Notes: a model not told the origin generated them from the letters alone. A stretch of DNA of 64,000 nt from Owenia fusiformis (GCA_903813345.2 CAIIXF020000001.1:38783366-38847365); one strand, 5' to 3'; positions 12,401 to 23,556 are shown, counted from the stretch's first letter. Made by a program: numbers and translations.

Positions 12401-15400
12401 TGTTTCCCATGAGATACAGAAAAAACAGAACAGTGCTGCCCTCACTAATGAAGGTGTTGACATTTTCTTTCACATTTGAAGAGGGTAAATTATCAAACCT
12501 ATGTATGGACACATTCCCACCAGCCTAAACCCAGCTCTACCATTATGCCCAACACTGCATGAATGAACTGTGAATTCCCTGACGAATCTTTAACACAAGA
12601 ATGGTCAAAAGAATCCTTCTTTCCAATAGAAATTGTTGATATTTTTAATTAAGAGGCAATTGTGGAAGATGAAAACGATAATGATGAGTAAAAACAAGTT
12701 GGGAGTCTGAATATGTGTGAGAACTAGTAGAATGGAATGAGGCTATACTGTCAGACATACAGGATAAATTGCTGAAATAAAGAGCAAAATGATAATTTTG
12801 AGCATTTTGGTATAACATGTTGTGAATTGACCATTCTCAAATGAAAGTAAGACTGAAATAAAAAATTAGGGGTACCATGACGACGAAACATGGTTACCAT
12901 GGCAATTAAGTAAATGCTAATCTACAAAGTCTAATTCAATACACAAATCTAATTAATTTTTAAGATCTGAAATGATGATATCTGTATCTGCTTGAATTCA
13001 AACATTAAAGCATTTATCAATTGAGGAGGTCCAAATTTCAATAAAACTCTAGTTACCATGGTAACCAATCAAATTTCAGCCCCCAAAGTCTAATTTAATA
13101 TTTATAATCAATCATTGTCTAAGATCTGAAATAATGAGACATGTATCTCCCTTATTTCAAAAGTTATAGCATCCATCCAATGTAGGGGTCGGAATTTCCC
13201 TAAAACCCTGGTTACCATGGCAACCAATCACATGTCAGCTCCCAAAGTAAAATAGAATACTTAAAACTAACCATTTATAAAGATCTGAAAAAATGAGACC
13301 TGTATCTGCATTATTTCAAAAGTTATAGCATCCATCCAATGTGGGAGCTCGAGTCTATGAAATAGACCCCTGTATAAGTCATGGACCAATACAAGGCCAA
13401 AATCTGAGGTTTATTGAACTGATCTTAACATACAATTGTTGCTTATATATTATAGAAGTTTTCTATTGACATTTTAACCCTTCCTAACACATTGGTGACA
13501 AAATATGCATGAAATGACTCTGTTAGTCCTGAAAAATTGGCCTGAAAATTGACACCCAAAGGGCATGTTTTATCCATTTCCATGGCAACCAGTTAACCAT
13601 GTGACATGAAATTTTTATCATATATTCAATTAGCCTATACCAATATAACTTAGTAATTTGGAAACATTCCACTGAGTATTTTTTGAGTTCTTGCCCAATT
13701 ATATAGTAGGGGTCCAAATTTTAGCCCATGGGGGGTAAAATGGCCACAAAATCTAAAAGCTGAAAAACTAAGATCTAATAATCCATACAAATATGTATAA
13801 TCATTGTAGTAACATGAAAAATTATGTCCCATAAAATCCCTCTGAACGCACGCCGAAACCCACATTCTGACTGCACTAATATATATAAATGATAAAACCA
13901 TATTTTCAAACTATGAATGGGGCCATATAAAATTTTTATAAACTTGAGACTCAGGATCTTAGGGGTGAAAACTTACTTCATCTTCAGTTACGCTACGTTT
14001 GACAGCTGACCAATCTTCATCTGGGTAATAGTGTGTAGTTGTAGCACTGCCAAAGTCACACAATTTGATTGACCCTTTTGTACTGATCAACAGATTCTCT
14101 AACTGAAACATAGAAAGAGGAGAGATAGTTGATGTTACTCTAGAGCAGGTTGGTAACTGATACTCCTTTTTATGATAATGGACAAGCTACTGTGATGGAA
14201 AGTGGCATTTACAGCTATAAAGCATTGAAACATTGGTTTGAAATTGCAGCAGCAATGACAGTTTAGCAATAGAGCAGGTTGATAATGTAGCAACAGGGCA
14301 TGTTGACAATGTAGCAACAGGGCATGTTGACAATGTAGCAACAGGGCATGTTGACAGTGTAGCATTAGAGCAAGATGACAGTGTCACAATTTTGTAGGTT
14401 GACAATGTAGCAATAGGGCATGTTGCTGGTATATCAATAGGAAGTGTAGCAATAGGGCAGGCTGGCAGTGTAGCAATATGGTAAGTTGACAATGTAGCAA
14501 TAGGGTATGTTGACAGTGTAGCAAAAGGTCAGGTTGACAATGTAGCAATAGGGCAGGTTGACAAAGTAGCATTAGGGCAAGATGACAGTGTAGCAATAGA
14601 GTAGGTTGATAATGTAGCAATAGGGTATGTTGACAGTGTAGCAATAGGTCAGGTTGACAATGTAGCAATAGGGCAGGTTGACAAAGTAGCATTAGGGCAT
14701 GTTGACAATGTAGCAATAGAGTAATTGATAATGTAGCAACAGGGCAGTGAGGTAGTGTAGCAATATGGTAGGCTGACAATGAAGCAATAGGGCAGACTGA
14801 CAGTGTAGTGATAGAACCGGATCAGTTCTATTATATAGGGCTGACAAAATTGCAAGAAAAATATATAATTGACCTTCTATCTATTCCCTATAATTCCAAA
14901 TGCAATATCTCCTAAATGATCTGTGATATGTTATAAATTGGTGAAGTTATTTAGGATTCAAATTGCAAAAATGGGGGAATGTTTAAATTCTCCCAAACAA
15001 TAAAAATGGTAAACCATAATATTGTAAAAAATAATACATTATTGTAAAAATCTTTGATTTTCCTGAAATAATATATACAGACCATCAAGGTTATTCTAAT
15101 AGTGCATCAATGCCAGGCCCGTAGCCAGGATTTGCCAAGGGGGCTTCAGTTTTCAAAAATTTCCAGGGGGGTTTACATTTGACAATTTTGGCCCAAATAT
15201 GCCTAAAATCACTTGAGAAGTGCTCAAAATGGTGAAAAACTGCATGATTTTGAAAGAATTTTTGGCCAGCCCCCCCCCCCCCCCCCCCCGGCTATGGGCC
15301 TGAATGCTAAAATAAGACACTTCATTATATTACATTACCTCATAAATCACAACTCATTGAGCCTTGAAAATATCTAAGGCTCATAATTCTAATCAATACA

Positions 15401-18400
15401 TCAAGTAAAGGTTGTAGTGCTACAATTCTCCTTGAAATGTCCTTGTAGAAACCATCTTCAGATATTCTATTGATTTTTGGCATTATAATACATGTAAACA
15501 TTTTATTACCAGAAACTCAAAATCACAACCAATTTTCCTTTTTACACTTGACCTGGATGTATTTTTTAAATTTTTCAATGTTCTATCCAAAATCATTTTC
15601 AGGAGTATGATATGATGCCACTCAACTCTCCCCTCCTTGAGCATGAGATCTTAAGGTCTGGCCTTTTAAGAGGCAGTGGCTTTTCAATTCAGCATGGGTC
15701 CATATCAATATACCCATACAACTAAAGCAATGAGGCTCAACCAGTTTTAAACTTTTAATACTCAATATATAGAGAGAGCATGTGAAATTTAGTGAACATG
15801 ATGGTCCTTACCTAAACTTTCTCAGATATTAATGAATAGTGGACCTGATGTATTAAAAATAACTTGAAATAATTACCATCATCTGGGTAAGAGAGTCGAT
15901 TTTGCAGTTCTACAATGTAACTTCTAAACAATTTCTTACAACAATTATTGAAAGATATACCTTCAACCAAAGATCTGAGGAATTAATGAAATAAATGAAA
16001 TATTGTTAATATGGAAATTACCATTTCTACATGAATACATGTATTACCACACTATTACTTCATTTGTTCATTAACCCAATATTCAACTATAGTAAGTGAA
16101 TAAAACAAAGACTTACCATGCAGTATTTCAGTTAATCATATTCTCACATCCAAGAAACACCAAATATTTCTTATCAAGTTGGATATATATTACTTAGAAC
16201 ACAGGATTACATTGCAGCAATAGGCTATTGAGTTCTTGTGGGTGGAATCAATACAGTTTACATTGATTTTTGCTACACAGGCTAACTCAATAATTCCCCT
16301 ACATGTGGATATGAAGCGATCTGGTTTGGCCCACAAACAACTCATACCCTGAAGCCCAGTAATAATTACTCCTCTCTAGCTAAGCTAGATTTAATACAGA
16401 TGTATTCAAGTATATAAGTCTCAGCTTCAATTTCAGATGGAAATTACCTTTAAATCCCTATGTACAATGGCTGGTTTCTGTTTGTGCATGTGTTGTACAG
16501 CTCTGCAGACCTGATAGAATATTCTCAACACAAGATCACAAGACAAGGGCTTGCCTCTTTCTTTCAGTACATCAACTAACATACCACCTGGAATATAAAT
16601 ATATCAACTCATCTTCATATTTCAAGAATTAAAAGAATAAATTAAATTTGAATGATTTGGATTAACTTTTATCATTTTTTACTTAATCTATGCAATTGCA
16701 GGTATGAACAATTATCAGATAAAACTGTATTGCCTTATCTTTGACTTGAAAAAAATGACTTAAGCTCGTCTACGACAGTAAAATCTGTAAAGAGGAACAC
16801 CACTCTAAGTGAAACACATTGTGAGTGGAGCTGAGTTTCAAAAACCTTGTGTCTAACTGACTTCAAGTAAATGAACATTAATACCCTGCGTGCAGAGTCT
16901 AGTTAAAGCTCTCTTTTAAGAAGTGAAGTCAAACGAATGCAAAGGGTAGAACATTAATAAACAGAACACATCTTAGGGTATTCCATTAACAGGTTTCACT
17001 GTACTTGGTGTCACATTTACTAATGTAAGTCTGTATTACTTTGAAGGATCAATTAAGATTGATCAACATGTTCCCACTCTTAACATAACCATTGACCAGT
17101 TACCTCTCAACTCACGAAGTCAATCAGATTATGTGTTTGCTCAGGCACAATTTTGCATTTATTTGTTCAAAAATTGACAATCAATATTGACAACAGTAAC
17201 TTCTCGACAATTTCTTACGACAAATATTTAGAGATATGCCTTCAACTAATGACCTTAGAAAGGACTGGTTGCGGAATGGTGAACTAAATTCCACATTGTT
17301 TTTCATGACCAAGGAAGTAGAAATTTGATAAGTAACTTAACATGGACATTGAATTATCAACTCTTTATTTACAGTATCACATTTATTTGTAGGAAACAGG
17401 TTGAATGTCACATTAAGCGTAGTAAGAGTGTAATGGATGTGGATTAGCCCATGTTATTTAACGAATCATAAAAAATATCTCACCTGTGCATAATTCTGTG
17501 AGAATTAAGAATTCTGCCTGGCCAGTGTCTGAACTCTCTTTTCCTATTGAGGCCGCTGACACGAACTGGATTATATTCGGGTGTCCTGATAACTTTTTCT
17601 GTGAAGCTACTTAAGGAACTTTTCATTAATCACACTATAGCCATGGCTATGTCATTAATCATAATAATTTACTGCATGATTCTCTCCTCTTACAATAAAA
17701 GATTTATGTGGTAAATGTGGTCTTCTTACCATGTACATTTGCATGATATCTCCCCACCCTGATGGTGCAAAGGTAACATGGCTGACATAAGTGACCCTCA
17801 GATTCAACCTCTTGAATTTTCCAAAAAACATGTCATTGATTTAATACATGTACCAGTATATGATATGATATGATATGATATGATATGACTGATATGCATT
17901 CTATTGTAAATATATAATGTAAAAGGTCAATTATATGTTGTTTTTTAAAAACCCAATCGACCAAAATTTACATCTCCTATTCCAAAGTCTTTAAAACAAT
18001 AATTTCAAACTATTCAAATGAAGAAGTGAGACTTGATTTATTTTGTTTGTTTTTTGTTGCGAAGAGGGTATTTTTATTATTTCATAAAGGATACAAGTAA
18101 TGTTATCTCTTGCATTACCAGTTGACACTTTTCCTGGTCACTGGCCAAAAGTCTCTGAAATATAACATAATATAATATAATATATATAATATAATATAGT
18201 ATAATGTTCTTCCCAGAATTTTATCACCAAGTGGGTGTAAAATTTTCTTCTGACCAAGACAAGTCAAAATATGACAATATTTTATGATTTCTCTCATTTT
18301 CAAGTAAGTGCAAATGAATTTCCAAGTACATGCAAGTCTATTTTCTCATATGGGGGCAGCAATGACCAACTTGCTCCAATGCTGGAGATTTGACTGCAAT

Positions 18401-21400
18401 GTTGTGTTGTGTGTTGTGTTGTATGTAGCGTGTTGTTCTTTTACTACAAAAGTGGCATATTATTATGGTCTCTGTTTTTTTTGTGACGGCGGTTGGTGGT
18501 TGGTGTCTGTAAGAAATTTGTAACTTCCGATAACTTAACAAATACTGTTTAGACTGACTTCAATTTTTTTCAAAATCATCTACAAGTTTTCAGAAGTTCA
18601 AATCTGACTTGTGATTTAAGATTTGACCTTCAATGACCTTTTCAAGGTCAAAAAGGTTTATGATTGGTGTGTGGCGTCTGTAACAAATTCTTACAACTTT
18701 CAACAAGTACTATTTAGACTGACTTCATTAGACTGGCTTTTTCAAAATCATCTATAAGTTTTCAGAAGTTCAAAGCTGATTTAAGATTTGACCTTCAATG
18801 ATCTGTATTCTGTAGAAGGTCAGAAAGGTTAAAAAATAATCAAAGAGGTATTTTTTCAAGTTGCTTCAAATTGATTAATTCTTTTTTCAAAATTATCTAC
18901 GAGTTCTCAGAAGTTCAAATCTGATTATGGATTTGAGATGTCACTTTCAATGACCTTCTCAAGGTCAAAAAAGGTCAAAAAGATATTTTTTTCAACTTGC
19001 TTCAACTGACCAATTTTGTTTTTCTAAATCATCTACAACTCAGAAATTTAAAAAATATGACCTTAGGTTTGAGATTTGACCTTCAATGACCTTCTCAAGT
19101 TAAAAAAGGTCAAAAAGGTCTTTAGATTAAAAAAGGTCAAAAAGTCTTTTTCAACTTCTTTCAAATTGATTAAATGTTTTCTGAAAAATCATGTACGAGT
19201 ACTCAGAAGTTCAAATCTGACTATAGATTTGAGATTTAACCTTCAATGACATTCTGAAGGTTTAAAAAGGTCAAAAAGGTATTTTTCAACTTGCTTGAAA
19301 TTAGCTTAATATTTTTCAAAATCAGTTCTCGGAAATTCAAATCTGATTTTAGATTTGAGATTTGCCTTGGTAAAAAAGGGTCAAAAAGGTATTTTTCAAC
19401 TTGTTTCAAATCGATTAAATGTTCTAGGTGGTGGTGACACTTTGTCAAAGTTAATGCTTTGTTCACTCTGTTGCACTGCATTACCAAATATGACACATAA
19501 GAAAGATTCACTTTTTAATTTAAAATCATAAGCTAATTATGAACAAAGTAAATAAAGGTAATTTTTCAAATAAGAATATAAACTCAGTGGGTCACTAGTA
19601 CAGATGCATTCATTTTTAATGAGTTAACCAGCATTTATGCATGACTTCTCTCATTCCAATGAAAACATGAATATTGATAATAACTACAAATTACTCATAA
19701 TGATGACCTGTTCTCATATAAAACAAAATGCCACGGTTGATAATAGATTCAAATTAAAGATTAGATGGAATAAATAAACAAAATTACAAAATATCACCTG
19801 CAACTCCTAGTAGCTAGAAAAGTGTAACAATTGTTACAGATGCCTATGTTGAACAAAGACGCAAAAAATGATAGCTATAACAATATGTCACTACTTCTTG
19901 GTTGTGACAGAAGAACTTACCTTTAACGCATATTCTTGACCATTTGCAGTATCTTGAGCCACAAACACAAAAGCAAACCCTCCTATAAATAAAAATAACA
20001 AATTAAAAATCCACATGGTTTTTTCATTTCCTCTTTGGTATAAATTTCTGATAACTACCCCGAGTTACCTTCTTCTAAGGCCACTGTATCGTGGCCTTCG
20101 TCCAAAGATAAATTCCTGCATGTATAACTGGTCATGTCGTAATCATAAAATTTGAAATCAAATGTCTGCCATTTTTCCACATCACAATTTGAATTTGCGA
20201 GTTTTGGTCTTATTACCTCACCAAAATTCCAAAACACACATGAAGTGATCAATGTATTAGTCCACATCTTCTGGATCGCTAACTTAGAAGTTACAGCCAG
20301 TTACTAATGTCAGACATTAACGAAATTTTGTCCATTTTTCGAATATCACCATTTTTCTTGGAGCCATTTTGTTTTTAGACGAAATCATGCAATATCTCAA
20401 GGAGCTGAGCCAGTCCAATTTTAATTAATGATTTATTTATCTGGCGAATTTTAGAATATTCAGTAAATTTATGACATGCCCGCCAGCTTTTTTCAAATGG
20501 AGTTCACAGTATTCCAGATGAAATTACATAGAGACTTGTAATTGAGTAAACCCCAAGACCTTAAAACATCATTCGTTATCATTTCAAATAGCTAGTCACA
20601 CATTCTGCACACCATTGGAAAGCAAACTGTCTTCATTTCCAGTTGATCCCCAGGGAAGTACCCCAATGGATGTAAAAATCAACCCCACATTCATTAGACT
20701 GTATCCTTCGTCTGAATAAATTCAGACTGTAAGTCACCTATTGTAAAATGTGGTGTTGTATAAATGTTACAAATAAGTTACCCTGCGTGCAGAGTCTAGT
20801 TAAACTACACTCTGCCTAGTAGAAACCATATTACAGTTAAGTAGCCCCGCCCCCACGACGGGTGCCGGTGACAGTTCGGGTAATAAATCACTTCTGACCT
20901 ACGCACTGACCTTTCATCCACCAATCAGCAAGCCTGAAGAACCACGCGCCAAAATAAATTCTTAATTGTCATTGATCAATTCCGGCTTAACGATGACGTC
21001 AGAAGGAATGACCATATATAGAACGTCGGTCAAATTTGGCCGACGAGCACTGATTGGCACTGTGAGTTCACAGGTTTATTTTAGTTTGAAAGAGTGAAGA
21101 CGGAGCTCTCTTTTTAAGAAGTGAAGTCGAACGAATGCAAAGGGTACAAATAAGTTTGTTTAATGATAAAATGATTACCTTATAAAGAACTTACAATATT
21201 ATTTTTTCGTATATTGTCCTCTTACTGAAGATATTCATAAAATGTACAGACGCTTCTTGTAGCGAAGCCATTGATTAGGTCAAGCCATTTTGGCAATGCC
21301 AATTCTCACGATAAACGAGATTTAGCCAGTGACGTCAGTCTATTTGTAAACAAATAACACGTGGAGCGGACGGAGCAACATACGGAAGCGTATTGATAAA

Positions 21401-23556
21401 TTCCATTTGTGCGGGAATTTATTAGATCTAGTCATTTATTATCATTATCCCGATTAATTTTCGTCATTTATAGTATATAGAGCGGAAATATTCATGAAGA
21501 AGGCCGAGGTAATCAAGTGGTCATGTGTTGTCAAAGTTCAAAAATTTGCATATCTCGTGAACTCAAACGTCCTTGACATTGATTTCGCGATCTGCTTATG
21601 AACACATCCTGAAGTTTTGGTGAGTCTGAACATTTCATTATTTTATATCAACTTGTACCCGCCTTATAAAAATATTTTTGCTTCGAGTTTAAGATGAACA
21701 TCTCTTCAACATATTCACCAATTTTCAAGGTGAACATTCTTGTAATAAACGAGAAACTTATGTGCAAAAATAGGGGCGTCAGAAGGATTTGCCAGGGGAG
21801 GGGGCGACTTTTGGGTATGGATGGATCGTGCGTGAAGCTTATCGTGGGGCGCAATCTAGGTGGATCGGGGGGTCATGCCCCCCGAAATTTTTCAAACTTA
21901 GACTTTCTCTGGTGCATTCTACACATCTCAGCACAACATTCCCAATAATAAAAACAAGAAAAAATCGTGTTTTTAGAAAAAATAACTTGCTTTTGACTAA
22001 AAAACTTTGACTTTTACTAAAATATACATTTGCACTTATTTCTCAAGGAATTTACATACTGTAAGGGTTCCTCACGAGAAACTGCACATGGTATAGAATT
22101 AAATATAATATGAGAAGTGAGATCTTCTATGCTTGATGTAGACTAGATAAGTACTGACATAGTATCATTTCTGTCATCATTACACTTCTTTACTTTAATT
22201 AGGCCTAGCTCTAGAGCTTTCAATTCTAGGCTCGGTTTCAAATCTAAAAAATCTGGGAAAAAAGGGGGGGGGGCGGTCGCCCCCAACGCCCTCCCCCTTC
22301 CGACGCCAATGAAAAAATATCACCGCGATTTCCACAGGAAATATATCAATCATAACAGACCGAATATTATATTCGGTCTGTTGGATACATACTACTACTT
22401 TTTTCAAGGCCTTACTGCGTCGCTAACATGCTAAATATAAGAGTTAGCTGACGTTTGGGAGTCTGACTTACCTTCTAAAGGTTAGAACCCGAATCTTAAT
22501 GAAACCATATCACCTTTGTTGCGTCGATGATGATGCATAAACATAGCATTTGATAGAAATTAGCGTAAATGCTTTTCCGACTTTTTCATTTTTCATCAAT
22601 GTTGACTTCCGGGAAGGCGTTGTAGTTATCACGAAATAACGCATTGACCCTTGAACTTTACTTTGTTGACGTGTCAACCAAGCATGTCTGGTGTGAAAAT
22701 TAAAAGAATATTAAGCAATGTTCTACATCCGCCAAGCTAAGTGAAGTAGTCAATATTTAAAATTACCAATTTCAAGTAAAGTACGCAACGAACGAAACTG
22801 CGTGATCTACACTCCCACTATTGGTCTGAATGAAATGCTACGTAGAAATATGAGCCGTCTGCTGTATTAGTCGATTAATAGAGTAAGACCTGTTGGTGAT
22901 GCTTTATAATTTAGACCAAAACATTGAAGAACAAACGAACCTGTAAATCGTGAAAACAACGAACAAATATTCGGTTTTCACATATGTTCGGTAATTTTTC
23001 GTATTGAAACTTCCGGAACTTACAAGGAAATCATTCATTTTCTCGATCCATGATTTACCTCTTGGATGTTGTGGCAAATGCTCCATGGTTGACGGAACAA
23101 AGGTGATATGGTTTCATTAAGATTCGGGTTCTAACCTTTAGAAGGTAAGTCAGACTACCAAACGTCAGCTAACTCTTATATTTAGCATGTTAGCGACGCA
23201 GTAAGGCCTTGAAAAAAGTAGTAGTCTACCACATTCATGGGGTACAGGAAACACATAGTCTTTCCAAAAGTAACAAAATAAAAACAACTGCTGAATTTTG
23301 CAACATTACTTGCAAGAAATTTAGAATTCCTAATTTAAATCGACATGACAGACAATATTCAAAAAATACAGATTTTCACTTTCAGAGATCGATTTTTGAA
23401 ATATTTTTGAAAAGTTAAATTTTTACCTTCAGCTATTACTCTCTTCACACGGAGTTTCTGTTCACCAAGTTCAACATATTGGCCCACAAAGTCACTATCT
23501 CGTACCCCTCCTTGATTACTAAGGAATCCAAACGTTGATTTTAAAAAATCTGACAT
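3404..23556 (-). CDS. GAK: Cyclin-G-associated kinase (GAK) homologue, 3' partial
   Basis: Ser/Thr kinase of the NAK family with an auxilin-like tail; known GAKs help uncoat clathrin-coated vesicles. Twelve exons in transcript order: 23556-23427, 19982-19921, 18154-18095, 17598-17484, 16587-16448, 14102-13977, 9540-9451, 8659-8524, 8106-7963, 7010-6830, 5728-5527, 3526-3404. Every junction is GT-AG and in phase, giving 503 codons. Kinase landmarks: glycine-loop GGFAFV (from residue 44), ALK lysine 64, HRDLK 165-169, DFGSA 185-189, MYRTPE to 224. A short linker (SPTRQQAQSPYQD, then MFSMLRGGAG) leads to the PTEN-like domain (LDFSYITSRVAVMSFPAEG, YAVYNLSTRTYR, CVVHCL). The start is the ATG at 23554-23556 (MSDFLKS); there is no ATG further upstream in frame. 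The next exon (phosphatase-loop remainder), C2-like, clathrin-binding and J domains are not found and should lie before position 1. The gene is peppered with transposons but its exons are intact. Confidence 0.95.
5225..5387. mobile_element. Small TIR element of the 'GTGGAACAC' family
   Basis: Inverted ends: left AGTGAAACCTGTGAAGTGG, then AACAC; right AGTAAAACTTGTATAAGTGG, then AACAC (read on the opposite strand). The interior repeats degenerate 'aagtg.aacac' words. This terminal wording is typical of pogo/Tc1-like MITEs. A related copy is at 16776-17002. It lies in the GAK intron between the last two visible exons. Confidence 0.6.
5947..6397. mobile_element. hAT-type MITE with perfect 8-bp TSD
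   Basis: A 451-bp element with termini TAGTGTTGTCGCGAT and ATCGCGACAACACTA, a 15-bp perfect inverted repeat. It is flanked on both sides by CTTTCTAC (5939-5946 and 6398-6405). The interior is rich in 'catcgatg' and 'atcgcgatg' palindromes and has no transposase ORF. Eight-bp duplications identify the hAT superfamily. Inserted in the GAK intron between exons 11 and 10. Confidence 0.88.
7611..7940. mobile_element. Two adjacent palindromic MITEs
   Basis: The first spans about 7611-7800: inverted ends 'tcctatgccaagtagagttt' and 'actctacttggtatagga', with tandem 'cggtgcatatcttcccgctt' inside. The second spans about 7805-7933: ends 'gttatgtacggtcggtttgg' and 'ccaaaacctcccagtacata'. The second matches the family at 8810-8960. 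Both lie in the GAK intron between exons 10 and 9, immediately downstream of exon 9. Confidence 0.6.
8806..9247. mobile_element. Palindromic MITE cluster with poly-T filler
   Basis: About 8810-8962 is a near-perfect foldback: 'ggttatgcactgggaggttt' pairs with 'aaaccgaccgtgcataac', and 'atatacaatatatcttccc' with 'gggaagatatattgtatat'. A second pair, 'tgtattccatacctga' (about 8960) and 'tcgggtatggaataca' (about 9230), encloses T-rich DNA and two 'gcgggacatacga' repeats. This looks like one element abutting or inserted in another, between GAK exons 8 and 7. Confidence 0.55.
9772..13878. mobile_element. 4.1-kb foldback element in GAK intron 6
   Basis: Long inverted repeats: left arm about 9772-10945, right arm about 12870-13878, ending TAGTGCAGTCAGAATG and its complement, with ATA on both outer flanks. 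The outermost 230 bp of the two arms are nearly identical; the mirrored 71-codon reading frames differ by one residue. Each arm contains tandem units of about 159 bp, for example GGATGGATG at 10312, 10471 and 10630, and the complement at 13170 and 13330. Each unit carries ATTGGTTGCCATGGTAACC or a variant. The 1.9-kb centre has no ORF I can recognise as a transposase, so the element looks non-autonomous. It fills almost the whole intron, ending about 100 bp from GAK exon 6. Confidence 0.85.
14253..14815. repeat. 24-bp minisatellite, about 23 copies
   Basis: The unit is close to 'ttgacaatgtagcaataggg' plus 'ca(g/t)g'. Copies vary at a few positions, and a block of five units (120 bp) is itself repeated (about 14496-14585 against 14616-14705), so it has a higher-order structure. 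It lies in the GAK intron between exons 6 and 5. Long reading frames across it are a by-product of the 24-bp period. Confidence 0.9.
15114..15302. mobile_element. 189-bp MITE, CAGGCCCGTAGCC termini
   Basis: Left end CAGGCCCGTAGCC, right end GGCTATGGGCCTG (13-bp TIR, one mismatch), flanked by AATGC on both sides (15109-15113 and 15303-15307). A run of about 20 C lies next to the right terminus. No coding capacity. In the GAK intron between exons 6 and 5. Confidence 0.75.
16776..17002. mobile_element. 'GTGGAACAC' family TIR element carrying a nested 66-bp insertion
   Basis: Ends CAGTAAAATCTGTAAAGAGG and ACAGGTTTCACTG (inverted) match the element at 5225-5387. It is interrupted at 16883-16948 by the 66-bp ACCCTG...GGGTA element with its own TSD. 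Lies in the GAK intron between exons 5 and 4. Confidence 0.6.
16883..16948. mobile_element. 66-bp miniature of the ACCCTG...GGGTA element
   Basis: Begins ACCCTGCGTGCAGAGTCTAG and ends AACGAATGCAAAGGGTA, like the 367-bp copy at 20780-21146 but lacking its whole middle; the join is at 'gttaaa|gctctc'. It is flanked by 10-bp direct repeats GAACATTAAT at 16873-16882 and 16949-16958. Confidence 0.8.
17860..17887. repeat. (ATATG)n microsatellite
   Basis: About five tandem 'tatga' units in the GAK intron between exons 4 and 3. A second AT-rich microsatellite, (ATAAT)n-like, occurs at about 18164-18202 immediately upstream of exon 3. Confidence 0.8.
18550..19430. repeat. Satellite-like array rich in TCAAGGTCA
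   Basis: About six degenerate tandem units of roughly 130-170 bp. Each reads: 'caacttgcttcaaattgatt', 'tttttcaaaatcatctac', 'agttctcagaagttcaaatc', 'gatttgagatttgaccttc', 'aatgaccttctcaaggtca', 'aaaaaggtcaaaaaggt'. No coding sense. It occupies the GAK intron between exons 3 and 2. Confidence 0.8.
20780..21146. mobile_element. 367-bp element with 10-bp TSD and promoter-like interior
   Basis: Termini ACCCTGCGTGCAGAG and GAATGCAAAGGGTA; flanked by CAAATAAGTT on both sides (20770-20779 and 21147-21156). The 10-bp duplication suggests a Mutator-like family, but the inverted ends share only ACCCT. The interior is less AT-rich than its surroundings and contains CCAAT-like 'accaatcagc', a CRE-like 'gatgacgtcag', a TATA-like 'catatatag' and a palindrome 'cgtcggtcaaatttggccga'. 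Lies in GAK intron 1. Confidence 0.8.
21775..22307. mobile_element. G/C-rich-ended TIR element
   Basis: Ends 'ggcgtcagaagg' and 'ccttccgacgcc' are inverted repeats. Each is followed inward by a run of G, or C on the other end ('aggggagggggcg', 'cgcccccaacgccctccccc'). The interior is AT-rich and non-coding. In GAK intron 1. Confidence 0.5.
22391..23225. repeat. 130-bp near-perfect inverted repeat around a 575-bp loop
   Basis: Arms 22391-22520 and 23096-23225 are reverse complements with one visible mismatch. Read outward, each arm runs 'aacaaaggtgatatggtttc', then 'attaagattcgggttctaac', then 'ctttagaag|gtaagtcaga', which includes a consensus 5' splice site. The loop contains ETS-like CTTCCGG words on both sides. 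On (-) it has an ATGG start (complement of 23083-23086) followed by about 21 codons ending at a GTAAGT. Lies in GAK intron 1, about 200 bp from exon 1. Confidence 0.8.

Noticed and set aside
11611-12463. ORFs in the centre of the 4.1-kb foldback as a possible transposase
   Set aside because: Short, unrelated to any transposase motif I recognise, and on mixed frames. The element is better called non-autonomous.
14135-14855. Several long Cys/His/Leu-rich reading frames on (-)
   Set aside because: The 24-bp minisatellite has a period divisible by three, so all frames stay open. They are not genes.
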